Part shown: piece by piece, positions 8,868 through 17,153 of the stretch | Numbering within the stretch: position 1 is the first letter of the stretch | Layout: each line of letters begins with the position of its first letter | Source: Palsa-459 sp035510855 | GTDB taxonomy: Bacteria; Actinomycetota; Acidimicrobiia; Acidimicrobiales; RAAP-2 | Length of the DNA: 48,782 nt | Assembly: GCA_035510855.1 (NCBI GenBank) | Contig: DATKGG010000017.1 | Location: 1 to 48,782 of the forward strand | Direction of reading: 5' to 3' | The notes under the pieces: model-generated | The model's input: only the letters and a program-made list of their open reading frames with translations | What the model was told of the DNA's origin: nothing | The model's database searches: none | Program-made: the position numbers and the translations under genes

Positions 8868-9350
8868 TCACACACCGGCTCGCGGCGGATCGAAGAGCGC
8901 CGTCTCGTCGGGACCCGGGACCTCGAAGAAGGCATCCCAGCTCGCAAGCTGCTGGCGGGTGATCGGTGACCGGCTCCAGAGGGGACTTCGGTTGCGAAGG
9001 CTGATGCGGCGCCAGCGCTCCTCGAGCGGCGCCTCGAGATAGCGGAGCTCGACGGCGATCCCGAGCGCCCGCGCGCCGAGCCGCTTTTCATCCCTGTCAG
9101 CTCTCAGCCAGAAGCCGGACTCGAGGATCACGCTCAGCCCAAGTGCCAAGAGGCGCTGGGCGAGCATCCAGAAGAGGCGCTCCATGCGATCCCGAGCAGC
9201 CTCGTCATGGAGGTCGACGCCAAGCAGTTGCATCCACTCGTCGCCTGACAACCGCACGGCCGCGATCTCGACCTCGAGTTCCCGAGCGAGCGTGGTCTTG
9301 CCCGCTCCGGGCAGTCCAGAGATCAAGACGAGGCGTGCCACGGCCCCCAT
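8868..9350 (-). CDS. P-loop kinase-like ATPase (AAA_33 type)
   Basis: 160 residues. Walker A is GLPGAGKTT at the N-terminus, preceded by LVLISG. A DEWM segment and ILESGFWLRADRDEKRL follow, where the base-binding and phosphate-binding residues of small kinases lie, then a lid with WRRISLRNR. Families with this layout phosphorylate small molecules or nucleic-acid termini, or act as zeta-like kinases. No antitoxin-like partner is next to it, so the role is open. The DinB-like gene upstream on the same strand begins 97 bp away. Confidence 0.8.
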   Translation of the reverse strand: MGAVARLVLISGLPGAGKTTLARELEVEIAAVRLSGDEWMQLLGVDLHDEAARDRMERLFWMLAQRLLALGLSVILESGFWLRADRDEKRLGARALGIAVELRYLEAPLEERWRRISLRNRSPLWSRSPITRQQLASWDAFFEVPGPDETALFDPPRAGV

Positions 9351-9446
9351 GATGGCGACTGCAGTCGGTCCGCGAGTCGCGTCAGCAAGGAGCGTGCCGC
9401 TGCGGGGTTCATGGGCGTGCCGGTTGCTGCCCCGGACGACATCTGC

Positions 9447-9965
9447 CTACCAGCCCACGGCGCCGTCGAGCATCTCGCGAATGAGGTCCGCGTGGCCGTT
9501 GTGGCGCGCGTACTCCTCGATCATGTGGACGTAGATCCAGCGCAGGGAGCACGGCTCACCGCGGCGGATGCCCGTGTGCTCGAGGTCCTTGCCCTCGCTC
9601 GCGCCCCGGCTCGCCTCGCACTCCGCCAAGAAAGAGGCCAGGTCGTCGACCCAGACGGCGTCGTCAAGCGGTACCAGCTCGCTGTCTTCGACGTCTCGGT
9701 CGTACCAGATCGACGGCGTCTCGGGCTCTCTGAGCAGCACCCGACGGAACCAGTTGCGCTCGACCTCTGCCATGTGCCGGACCAAGCCGTGCAGCGAGAG
9801 CTTCGAGGTCGAGACGGGCCGGGCCTTGCGTGCGGCGTCGTCGAGGCCCTCGCACTTCAAGACAAGCGTCGTCCTGTGAAAGTCGAGCCACTGCTCGAGC
9901 ATGTGGCGCTCGCCGAGAATGTACGGCGGCTCGGATCGACGCGGGTCATCGAGGTCATCGACCAT
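9447..9965 (-). CDS. DinB/DUF664-type four-helix protein
   Basis: 172 residues. LDFHRTTLVLKCEGLDDAARK, then SLHGLVRHMAEVERNWFRRVL and a C-terminal LRWIYVHMIEEYARHNGHADLIREMLDG match the DUF664 branch of the DinB superfamily. The histidines at LVRHM, and in HMIEEYARHNGH, sit where this superfamily binds a divalent metal. Some members are mycothiol- or bacillithiol-dependent S-transferases, so a thiol-transfer or detoxification role is plausible for an actinobacterium. The ATG at 9965 has AAGGAG upstream. Confidence 0.87.
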   Translation of the reverse strand: MVDDLDDPRRSEPPYILGERHMLEQWLDFHRTTLVLKCEGLDDAARKARPVSTSKLSLHGLVRHMAEVERNWFRRVLLREPETPSIWYDRDVEDSELVPLDDAVWVDDLASFLAECEASRGASEGKDLEHTGIRRGEPCSLRWIYVHMIEEYARHNGHADLIREMLDGAVGW

Positions 9966-10385
9966 TGGCTTTCACGCTCCTTGTGTTGAAGGACTGGCAC
10001 AACGGTCAGTCCCAGACCGCAAGGGCTGTCGCCCGAGACAGCTAGCGAGCCGGTCAGGCATCGGGGCACTGTCGGGATGGACGATCATTGGTGCGAACCG
10101 AGTGGGCTCGTGCCCGGCTCTCGTCATGGATCGCCTTGATCGGCTCGTCCTCCAGCGGCTTGGCTCGGGGTCACAGCCGGTAGACGAGCCAGTCGTCAGG
10201 AAGTCCCGCATGTTGGTTCGAATCTAGGTCCTCGATGTGACGTTCATCGACGTGGACCTGCGCCCCGCGGGCACCACGGCGTGATCAACGACGTCGCAAC
10301 TGTGGCGCAAATGTCGCTGGCGTCCGTTGCGGTTGCTCGCCGCATGATCAATCGTTGCCTCCCGCGGCAACCGGAGGATTCGCAC
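9966..10385. other. Gene-free stretch upstream of the protease
   Basis: About 420 bases with no supportable coding sequence. It should hold the divergent promoters of the DinB-like gene and the protease gene. Its right end carries a perfect hairpin next to the protease ribosome binding site. A GGTTCGAATC string near 10213 resembles a tRNA T-loop, but no tRNA folds around it. Confidence 0.5.
10354..10371 (+). promoter_or_regulatory. Hairpin abutting the protease ribosome binding site
   Basis: GTTGCC (10354-10359), loop TCCCGC, GGCAAC (10366-10371) form a perfect 6-bp stem. The GGAGG ribosome binding site starts only two bases later (10373-10377) and the ATG is at 10386. The loop and the stem could modulate ribosome access or messenger stability; this is inferred from position. 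Confidence 0.4.
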
Positions 10386-12005
10386 ATGGCTCGTGGCTCG
10401 ACAGTCAAGATCGCTTCGCGTACCCCGTGGCACGCAGTCCGGCTCCGATTCGTGCTCGTCGCCGCGGCGAGCATCGCCGCTGCCTCCACCGTTGTGGCGG
10501 TCGGGCCGTCGTCGGCCGACACGACGCCGTTCACGTCGTCGTACATCGTCTCGGACCTGAGCGGCACGACCGGGCTCGCCCTTCAAGCAGTGCTCTTGGT
10601 GGGTGGCAAGCTCCTCCAGACCCTCGGTGTCGCGAACGCGATCGAAGCGACGCTTACGATTCCTGAGGTCGCGCTGCTCGGCAACGTGCCCGGCATCGAG
10701 GTGACGCCCAACATCCTGATCTCCATGCAGTCGGCCGGCTTCCACCTGGCGGCCTCCCAGGCTCCCGCAGCGGTGTTCCCACAACAGACCGGCGCGTCCC
10801 AGCTCTGGGCCAGAGGCGACACAGGACAGGGCGTCAACGTGGCCGTGCTCGACACCGGGATTTCGGCGCTCCCGGACTTGGCCAGCCGCCTCGTCGGCGG
10901 TGTCGACCTGTCAGGTGGCAACAACCCCTTCCTTGACAGCTACGGGCACGGGACGTTCGTCGCGGGACTCATCGCGTCGTCGGGAGCCTCATCGGGCGGC
11001 CAGTACAAGGGCGAGGCGCCCGGCGCGGGACTGGTGTCGGTCAAAGTCGCCGGGGCGAGCGGCTCGACGACCCTCGCAACAGTCATGGCGGGCGTTGGCT
11101 GGACGATCACCCACGCCGCCCAGCTCCACATCCGAGTGCTCAACATGTCCCTCGGCTTCGTGCCCTGGCAGTCGACCTCGCTCAACCCCCTCGACCAGGC
11201 GGTGCAGGCGGCCTGGGACGCCGGGATCGTCGCCGTGACCTCTGCGGGGAACGCCGGGCCCTTCAACGGCACGATCCTCTCCCCCGGCGACGACCCCCTG
11301 GTGATCACCGCGGGCGCGCTCAACGACAACGGATCGACCGCGGCCGCGGGCGACACGATCCCGAGCTTCAGCAGCGCGGGGCCGACCGACCCGGACGGCT
11401 ACTACAAGCCCGACCTCGTGGCGTCGGGCAAGTCCGTCGTCAGCCTGGCAGAACCTGGCTCGACGATCTACGAGGACTTCCCAAGCGCCCGGGTTGGCTC
11501 GTCCAACTTCGTCGGATCGGGCACCTCGTTCAGCGCCGCGATCACCTCGGGCGCCGTCGCGCTCGATCTCGAGATGCACCCCAGCGACAAGCCCAACGAC
11601 GTCAAGGCTCGCCTCCTCGCGACCACGAGTCCAGGCCCCACGGGCAACCCGTTCGTGGACGGACACGGCGAGCTCAACGTCGCGGCCGCGGTCGCCAACA
11701 ACGCGGTGCACCTGCGGCAGCCCTATGGCTTCCTCGATCTCTCCGTCGGCACGAGCGTGCGGCTCTCGGTCCCCTGGACCCTGTCGAGCTGGGACCCGTC
11801 CAACTGGAGCGCCTTGAGTCCGACGAGCTCGGGTGGCGCGCCTGTTGCGAGTGGCCTCACGTGGAACGGCTCGGCCTGGAACGGGTCGGCCTGGAACGGG
11901 TCTGCATGGAACGGGTCGGCCTGGAACGGCTCGGCCTGGAACGGGTCTGCATGGAACGGGTCGGCCTGGAACGGGTCTGCCTGGAACGGTGCGTCGTGGA
12001 GCTGA
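10386..12005 (+). CDS. Secreted subtilisin-like (S8) protease with C-terminal WNGSA repeats
   Basis: 539 residues. A basic, hydrophobic signal peptide ends near SSADTTPF, a propeptide-like stretch follows, and the catalytic domain spans about 145-445. The triad is visible: Asp156 in VAVLDTGI, His188 in YGHGTFVAG and Ser381 in GSGTSFSAA. The oxyanion-hole asparagine is probably the one in TSAGNAGP. After a linker rich in Ser, Pro and Trp, the last 48 residues are eight copies of WNGSA plus a degenerate WNGAS. There is no membrane anchor, so it should be released. The ATG at 10386 follows GGAGG at eight bases. A membrane c-di-GMP enzyme gene begins 24 nt downstream, and the two are probably co-transcribed. 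Target unknown. Confidence 0.9.
   Translation: MARGSTVKIASRTPWHAVRLRFVLVAAASIAAASTVVAVGPSSADTTPFTSSYIVSDLSGTTGLALQAVLLVGGKLLQTLGVANAIEATLTIPEVALLGNVPGIEVTPNILISMQSAGFHLAASQAPAAVFPQQTGASQLWARGDTGQGVNVAVLDTGISALPDLASRLVGGVDLSGGNNPFLDSYGHGTFVAGLIASSGASSGGQYKGEAPGAGLVSVKVAGASGSTTLATVMAGVGWTITHAAQLHIRVLNMSLGFVPWQSTSLNPLDQAVQAAWDAGIVAVTSAGNAGPFNGTILSPGDDPLVITAGALNDNGSTAAAGDTIPSFSSAGPTDPDGYYKPDLVASGKSVVSLAEPGSTIYEDFPSARVGSSNFVGSGTSFSAAITSGAVALDLEMHPSDKPNDVKARLLATTSPGPTGNPFVDGHGELNVAAAVANNAVHLRQPYGFLDLSVGTSVRLSVPWTLSSWDPSNWSALSPTSSGGAPVASGLTWNGSAWNGSAWNGSAWNGSAWNGSAWNGSAWNGSAWNGSAWNGASWS
11862..11996 (+). repeat. 15-bp tandem repeat encoding WNGSA
   Basis: Nine 15-bp units (the last degenerate) sit in the reading frame of the protease. 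Units differ only at a few silent positions, mainly GGC/GGG and GCC/GCA, so the copy number could change by slippage or recombination without breaking the frame. Asn-Gly-Ser and Trp at fixed spacing make a very regular peptide. Confidence 0.9.
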
Positions 12006-12029
12006 CGTGACTCGAGCGGGCACACCCAC

Positions 12030-14786
12030 GTGAAGCTCCCGCGGCGAGCCCAGGGGGTCGTCGCGCTCACTGTGGCCGGCGGCATGGGCGTGCTCGGCCT
12101 TGCCATCGCGACCGAGCTCGGCGGGAGCTCACCGGGCGACCGCGAGCTCGTGGTCGCCGCGGTGCTGGTCGCCTTCATCGCGGCGAGCTGGATTCGCCCG
12201 CTCATCGTCTACGCGAAGGACCAGTCGACGGCGGTCAGCCTCGACGAGGGTGGGTTCGTGGTGCTCTTGCTCGTCACCAAGCCGAGTGTCGCGATCCTCT
12301 CGTTCGCCGCGGCGACGCTCATCGCACAGGCAGTGAAGCGCCGACCGCTCGTCAAGTCCGCCTTCAACGTCGGCCAGGTACTCGTGTCGACGGGCGCAGG
12401 CGCGGCGGTCTTCGCCCTGGCGCACACGCGCGGCACGACGCCGACCCCCTCGGACCTCGCTGCGGCGTGCGCGGGGGCCGTCGTCTACTTCGTGGTGAAC
12501 GACACAGCCGTCGGGAGCATCTTCGCGGCGACCGGGACGCCGTGGCGAGAGGCGCTCTTCGACGGGCTCGACATCCGACTGCTCCTGGCGGCGGCAGGCG
12601 TCGCGATGGCGCTCGTCACGTCCCTCGTGCTGCTCGCGGACCCGTGGGCCCTCCTGATCGCGCTGCTGCCGCTGCTCATCCTGCGCCAGGTGCTCGTCGG
12701 GCACTTCGAGGCGCGGCACGACCGTGCTCGGCTCCACGGCCTGTTCGAGGCCACCCTCGAGATCAACCGCACGATGGGCAGGGACAAGGTGCTCGGCGCG
12801 CTCCTCGACGCCGCGCGCTCACTGCTGCGCTGCGACCTCGCAGAGGTGCGCGACGGGCTCGTCGCTCCGGACTGCACGAGCGCACCGCTCAGCACGCTCG
12901 ACGCCGCCCGCTGGCTCAGCGTGTCGGGGCGCAGCCGCACGGAGCCGTTCGACAAAGCCGACCGCTCGCTCCTCGACGCCCTGGCGGCGGTGGGAGCCGG
13001 TGCGCTCACGAACGCGCACCTCTTCCAGGAGGGCGCCGAGCAGCGAGAGCGACTCGCCGCGATCACCGAGAGCCTCGGCGAGGGGGTGTGCGCGGTCACT
13101 CGCACGGGGCGCATCACCTTCATGAACCCGACGGCGACGTCGATCCTCGGCTGGGACTCACTCGACGAGCTCGGCAACCTCGCGATCGTCCCGGATCCGG
13201 AGTCCGGGCCCATGGCGCCGGGGTTCGTCCTCGGTCCCGCGATGCGTGCGATGTCGACGGGACAGAGCGTCACGAGCGACGACAGCCGGTTCCAGCGACG
13301 CGACGGCAGCTTCATCGACGTCGCCTTCACCGTGTCGCCGATCGCCGGTGAGGAATCTGGCGCGGTCCTCGTCTTCCGTGACATCCGTGAGCGCAAGGAG
13401 CTGGAGCGCCAGCTCACCGAGAACGCGTTCCACGACGCGCTGACCGGCCTGCCCAATCGCCGCCTTTTGCTCGACCACATCGAGCACGCCCTGCGCCGAG
13501 CAGAGAGCTCCGAGGAGCGCCACGCGGTGCTGTTCTGCGACATCGACCGCTTCGGCGTCGTCAACGACGGGCTCGGCCACCACGTGGGCGACTCGCTGCT
13601 CATCGCGATGGCCGATCGGATCCAGGGGATGCTGCGCCCCGGCGACATGGTCGCGCGCATGGGCGGCGACGAGTTCGCCATCCTCCTCGAGGCGATCGAT
13701 GACGCCGACGACGCCCTCGACACCGCGCACCGGATCCTCGACTGCCTGCGCGAGCCGTTCTCGCTCCCCGACGGCCACGACGTGGTCGCGACGCTCAGCA
13801 TCGGCATCGCGCTGTCCGTCCGGGGCGAGACCCGCGACGACGTGCTCCACAACGCCGACGTCGCCATGTACCGGGCAAAGGCCTCTCCGGGGGGCGGCCA
13901 CGTCGAGGTCTTTGACGTCGACGCGATGGGCAACCGGTCAGCCGAGCGGATCGACCTCGAAGCAGCGCTCCGCCAGGCGCTCGCGCGCAACGAGATCGAG
14001 GTGTACTACCAGCCCTACGTGCGGCTGTCCGACGAGCGCGTCGTCGGGGCAGAAGCCCTCGTGCGCTGGCACCACCCGGACCGCGGGCTCCTGGCCCCCG
14101 CCGAGTTCATCTCGCTCGCCGAGGACACCGGGCTGATCCTGCCGCTCGGGCACCTCGTGCTCGAGCAGGCGTGCCGTCAGGCACGGCGCTGGCTCGACGA
14201 GCTCGGCGTCGCGCTCACGATCGGCGTGAACCTGTCGGCCCGGCAGTTCCAGCAGGCCTGCCTTGCCGAGGAGGTCCAAGAGGTGCTCGAGCTCTCGGGC
14301 GTGGCGCCGTCCCAGGTCTGCCTTGAGATCACCGAGAGCATGGCGATGGACGACGTCGTGCGGACGAGCGAGATCCTCGCCACGCTGAAGCAGATCGGGG
14401 TGCAGGTCGCGATCGACGACTTCGGGACCGGCTACTCCTCGCTCGGCTACCTCACGAGCTTCCCGATCGACGTCGTCAAGATTGACCGCAGCTTCGTCGA
14501 CGGCGTCGACGTCGACTCGGTGAAGTCCGCGGTCGTCTCGGCGGTGATCAACCTGTCCGCGGCCATCGGGTCGACGACCGTCGTCGAGGGCATCGAGACC
14601 GCGGCCCAGCTGGAGCACCTCCGTGGGCTCGGCTGCACGACGGCGCAGGGCTACTTCTTCGCGCGCCCGGGGCCCGTCGAGGCCCTTGAGGAGATGCTGA
14701 TCAGCCACTCGGTGCGCGCCGGGTCCCTCGAGGTTGCGAGCGACGCGGGCGATCGTCGTGCCGACCGGGTCCTCGTGGCGCCCTGA
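12030..14786 (+). CDS. Membrane-bound PAS-GGDEF-EAL cyclic-di-GMP enzyme
   Basis: 918 residues. The N-terminal 230 residues hold about six to seven hydrophobic helices (a MASE-like sensor module). Next come a partly GAF-like region (about 235-335), a PAS domain (about 345-455, containing GRITFMNPTATSILGW), a diguanylate cyclase domain (DALTGLPNRR, then GGDEF at 545-549) and a phosphodiesterase domain (EAL at 675-677, then DDFGTGYSSL). Both catalytic signatures are intact, so it could make and degrade c-di-GMP. No RxxD inhibitory site stands out before GGDEF. The GTG at 12030 has only a weak GAGCGGG upstream. Its position directly after the secreted protease suggests one transcript. The sensed ligand is unknown. 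Confidence 0.92.
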   Translation: MKLPRRAQGVVALTVAGGMGVLGLAIATELGGSSPGDRELVVAAVLVAFIAASWIRPLIVYAKDQSTAVSLDEGGFVVLLLVTKPSVAILSFAAATLIAQAVKRRPLVKSAFNVGQVLVSTGAGAAVFALAHTRGTTPTPSDLAAACAGAVVYFVVNDTAVGSIFAATGTPWREALFDGLDIRLLLAAAGVAMALVTSLVLLADPWALLIALLPLLILRQVLVGHFEARHDRARLHGLFEATLEINRTMGRDKVLGALLDAARSLLRCDLAEVRDGLVAPDCTSAPLSTLDAARWLSVSGRSRTEPFDKADRSLLDALAAVGAGALTNAHLFQEGAEQRERLAAITESLGEGVCAVTRTGRITFMNPTATSILGWDSLDELGNLAIVPDPESGPMAPGFVLGPAMRAMSTGQSVTSDDSRFQRRDGSFIDVAFTVSPIAGEESGAVLVFRDIRERKELERQLTENAFHDALTGLPNRRLLLDHIEHALRRAESSEERHAVLFCDIDRFGVVNDGLGHHVGDSLLIAMADRIQGMLRPGDMVARMGGDEFAILLEAIDDADDALDTAHRILDCLREPFSLPDGHDVVATLSIGIALSVRGETRDDVLHNADVAMYRAKASPGGGHVEVFDVDAMGNRSAERIDLEAALRQALARNEIEVYYQPYVRLSDERVVGAEALVRWHHPDRGLLAPAEFISLAEDTGLILPLGHLVLEQACRQARRWLDELGVALTIGVNLSARQFQQACLAEEVQEVLELSGVAPSQVCLEITESMAMDDVVRTSEILATLKQIGVQVAIDDFGTGYSSLGYLTSFPIDVVKIDRSFVDGVDVDSVKSAVVSAVINLSAAIGSTTVVEGIETAAQLEHLRGLGCTTAQGYFFARPGPVEALEEMLISHSVRAGSLEVASDAGDRRADRVLVAP

Positions 14787-14808
14787 CCGGGCCCTCGACC
14801 TGGGGGTC

Positions 14809-15183
14809 CTAGCTCGGTGCGCGCGGTGCCACGGCCCCGCCGAAGGGGTCGCTGCCGGAGAAGTCGACGACCACGCACGGCTCGTCGCCGATCGCCCAGC
14901 CGTCGTGTCCCGGAGGGATCGTGAACACGTCGCCGGCGTGGAGCACGATCTCGGTGCCGTCGTCCATCCGGACCCCTTGGCTGCCCGAGAGCACCACGCC
15001 GAAGTGCGTCGCGTGGCAGGTCGGTGACCCCGCGAGCGGTCCGACGTGCTCGGACCAGCGCCAACCCGGCTCGTAGGTCGAGCGCCTGACCGAGCCCGCC
15101 TGCAGGTGCAGCACCTCGAGGTGGCCCTTCGCCACGAAGTCGCGCGAGCCGTCGGGTGACTCGAAGTTCTTGCGCTCCAGCAC
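14809..15183 (-). CDS. Cupin-domain protein
   Basis: 124 residues. After ERKNFESPD comes a single cupin beta-barrel: EPGWRWSEHVGPLAG with HATHFGVVLSG for motif 1, and GDVFTIPPGHDGWAIGDEP for motif 2. The histidines of HATHFG and PPGHD are in metal-binding positions. Members like this are small uncharacterised proteins found widely in actinobacteria. Two GTG starts are possible (15189 and 15183); a GGAGG lies 4 and 10 bases upstream of them, and I chose 15183 because it matches the usual N-terminus. It is convergent with the c-di-GMP gene, 22 bp apart. Confidence 0.82.
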   Translation of the reverse strand: MLERKNFESPDGSRDFVAKGHLEVLHLQAGSVRRSTYEPGWRWSEHVGPLAGSPTCHATHFGVVLSGSQGVRMDDGTEIVLHAGDVFTIPPGHDGWAIGDEPCVVVDFSGSDPFGGAVAPRAPS

Positions 15184-15329
15184 GGCCACGGCCCCTCCGG
15201 GGAATCGAGAACGACGCGGCACTCTAAGTGAGACCCGTGGCTGCGCGCACGTCTGAGCGCTGAGGTGGACTGCGGCCGCGCACCTTGTCAGAATCAGTGC
15301 GGCTCGAGGGCCATCACAGGAGACGTCAA

Positions 15330-15446
15330 ATGGCAGGCAAGACGCCGCAACGACCCAGCACGAAGAAGCCACCGACCAAGTCGATCAAAGAGAAGCGTCA
15401 GGCGAAGCAGCAGAAGAAGCAGCAGAAGGGTGGGCTTGGCGGGTAG
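15330..15446 (+). CDS. Very small, lysine/glutamine-rich basic protein
   Basis: 38 residues with an ATG at 15330 and AGGAG seven bases upstream. The sequence is hydrophilic and strongly basic, with SIKEKRQAKQQKKQQKGGLGG at its end. Short proteins of this composition occur next to unrelated genes in many actinobacteria and are annotated hypothetical; a nucleic-acid-binding role is possible but unproven. It lies 66 bp upstream of, and on the same strand as, the channel-like membrane protein. Confidence 0.65.
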   Translation: MAGKTPQRPSTKKPPTKSIKEKRQAKQQKKQQKGGLGG

Positions 15447-15512
15447 TCCGGGCGATCCCGCGGTGCCGGTCCGCGAGGTCGACCCGCCGCGGCACCAGGG
15501 AGTTCATCCAAC

Positions 15513-16628
15513 GTGAGCGTCGGGGTCCGGATCGCCTCGGGGCTGTTCGGCGCGTTCGTCGTGGTCGCGGTGCTCGACGCCGCAGTGCGCACGTTCCTGC
15601 TCCCGCGCGTCGCGAGCGTGCGCCTGAGCCGAGGGATCGCGATCGGGGTCGGGATGCTCTTCCGCGTGCTCGCACCGCAGAGCGCCAGCTACGCGCAGCG
15701 CGACCGACGCCTCGCGATGTACCCGCCAGTCCTCCTGCTCAGCTACCAGGCGACGTGGCTCGGCATGATGCTCGGCGCGTTCGCGTTCCTGTTCGTCGGT
15801 GCCGGCGCGCCGAACCTCGCCGTGGGACTCAACTTGTCGGGCTCGTCGCTGTTCACGCTTGGCACCGCCGCGGCTCGTGGCCCCGGGGAGCTCGCCCTCA
15901 GCTACGGCGAGGCGGCGATCGGCCTCACCCTCCTCGCGCTCCTGATCGCCTTCATCCCGACCATCTACGCCGCGTTCCAGCGACGGGAGGTCTCGGTCTC
16001 GCGGCTGTCGGTGCGAGCGGGCGTACCCGCCACGCCCTGGGGCATCTTGGAGATCGCCCAGAGCGTCGCGTCCTACGAGCTCTTGGACGACCTCTGGCGC
16101 GAGTGGGAGCACTGGTTCATCGACGTGCGCGAGACCCACTCGACGTTGACCATCCTCAACTACTACCGAACCCCGATCCGCGGGCAGACCTGGATCGGCT
16201 CCGCGGCCGCGGTGCTCGACGCCGCCTCGCTCTATAACGCCGCCATCGACAAGCCTGCCTCAGCGACCGCGGGGCTGTGCATCCGCTCGGGCTGGCTCGC
16301 GCTGCGGGGGCTGGCGGACTACTTCAGGGTCCCCTACCCGATTGACCCCGACTCGGTCCTCGAGATCTCGATCACCCGCGAGGAGTTCGAGATCGTCCTC
16401 GGGCACCTGGCCGCGAGCGGCGTGCCCTTGCTGCCCGACCACGACGCGGCGTGGCTCGACTTCCTCGGGTGGCGCGCGAACTACGACGCGATCATCGAGC
16501 GGTTCCAGGTGCTCTTCACGAGCCCGCGGACCGACTGGTCACTCGCGGGTGTCCAGCCGCTCTTCGCGCCGTCGAACCTCCGAGGGACCCACAGCCTGCC
16601 GGTGCGCGATACCGACGAGCTGGGCTAG
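15513..16628 (+). CDS. Membrane protein with a channel-like two-helix pore region
   Basis: 371 residues. The N-terminal half has about four hydrophobic helices: 7-27, around 43-57, 77-97 and 128-150. Between the third and fourth is a short amphipathic GSSLFTLGTAA stretch that sits where ion channels have the pore helix and filter. A helix ending in YAAFQRREVS follows. The C-terminal 200 residues are cytoplasmic and helical (DLWREWEHWFIDVRETHSTL), with no motif I know. A function as a channel is inference; the canonical potassium filter GYG is absent. The GTG at 15513 is the only reasonable start; it has a weak AGGGAG upstream. Confidence 0.6.
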   Translation: MSVGVRIASGLFGAFVVVAVLDAAVRTFLLPRVASVRLSRGIAIGVGMLFRVLAPQSASYAQRDRRLAMYPPVLLLSYQATWLGMMLGAFAFLFVGAGAPNLAVGLNLSGSSLFTLGTAAARGPGELALSYGEAAIGLTLLALLIAFIPTIYAAFQRREVSVSRLSVRAGVPATPWGILEIAQSVASYELLDDLWREWEHWFIDVRETHSTLTILNYYRTPIRGQTWIGSAAAVLDAASLYNAAIDKPASATAGLCIRSGWLALRGLADYFRVPYPIDPDSVLEISITREEFEIVLGHLAASGVPLLPDHDAAWLDFLGWRANYDAIIERFQVLFTSPRTDWSLAGVQPLFAPSNLRGTHSLPVRDTDELG

Positions 16629-16634
16629 GCGCCC

Positions 16635-17153
16635 TCAGGCGAGGAGCCGCAGCTCGGACTTGAACCGCGCGGCGTTCGCCACGTACTGGGCGGCCGACAG
16701 ACGGATGAGCTCGAGGTTCGAGCGGCCCTCCTTGACGGTCGCGGGCACGCCGATCGCGAGCGCGCCCGCGGGGACCTGCATGCGGTTCGGGACCACCGCG
16801 TTGGCCCCGACGGTGGCGCCGGTGCCGATGAGGGCCTGGTGCAGGATCACTGAGCCCGAGCCCGCGAGGGACTCGTCCTCGAGCTCGCAGCCCTCGAGGT
16901 GCGCGAGGTGCCCGACGACGCACCGCGAGCCGATCACGGTCGGGAACATCGGCACGGCGTGGACGACCGTGCCGTCCTGGACGCTCGTCTCCTCCCCGAC
17001 GACGATCCGGCCGTAGTCGCCGCGCAGCACGGCGCTCGGCCACACCGAGGACCTCGCCCCGATGGTCACGTCGCCGATCACGACGGCGTCGGGATGCACG
17101 AAGGCCTCGTCGTGGATGACCGGGACGTGGTCCCCGAGCGCGTAGATCGGCAC
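16635..17153 (-). CDS. Gamma-class carbonic anhydrase-like, left-handed beta-helix protein
   Basis: 172 residues made of hexapeptide repeats (for example VVIGDV, GARSSVW, VVGEETSVQDGTVVH). The gamma-carbonic-anhydrase zinc region is present as VVHAVPMF and GHLAHLEGC. In the classical family the second ligand block reads GHxxxLHG; here the final histidine is a glutamate and another histidine occurs two residues earlier, so metal binding may be altered. Members are often annotated as carbonic anhydrases, but many act as acetyltransferase-like or unknown proteins. The gene starts at GTG 17153, six bases after TAGGTT. Confidence 0.8.
   Translation of the reverse strand: MPIYALGDHVPVIHDEAFVHPDAVVIGDVTIGARSSVWPSAVLRGDYGRIVVGEETSVQDGTVVHAVPMFPTVIGSRCVVGHLAHLEGCELEDESLAGSGSVILHQALIGTGATVGANAVVPNRMQVPAGALAIGVPATVKEGRSNLELIRLSAAQYVANAARFKSELRLLA

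Noticed and set aside
8868..9350. Zeta-type toxin of a toxin-antitoxin pair
   Set aside because: The P-loop kinase has no small antitoxin-like gene next to it; the neighbour is a DinB-like protein.
10200..10230. tRNA-like T-loop (GGTTCGAATC)
   Set aside because: The flanking bases do not pair into a T-stem and no acceptor or anticodon arm can be built.
11862..11996. CRISPR-like array
   Set aside because: Units are 15 bp with no spacers and lie in frame inside a protease gene.
10989..12029. 346-codon minus-strand open frame with PVPGRPVPGR-type repeats
   Set aside because: The repeats are just the antisense reading of the WNGSA array of the protease.
12485..13990. 501-codon minus-strand open frame opposite the GGDEF-EAL gene
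   Set aside because: Serine- and arginine-rich, no family match; the sense strand encodes an obvious enzyme.
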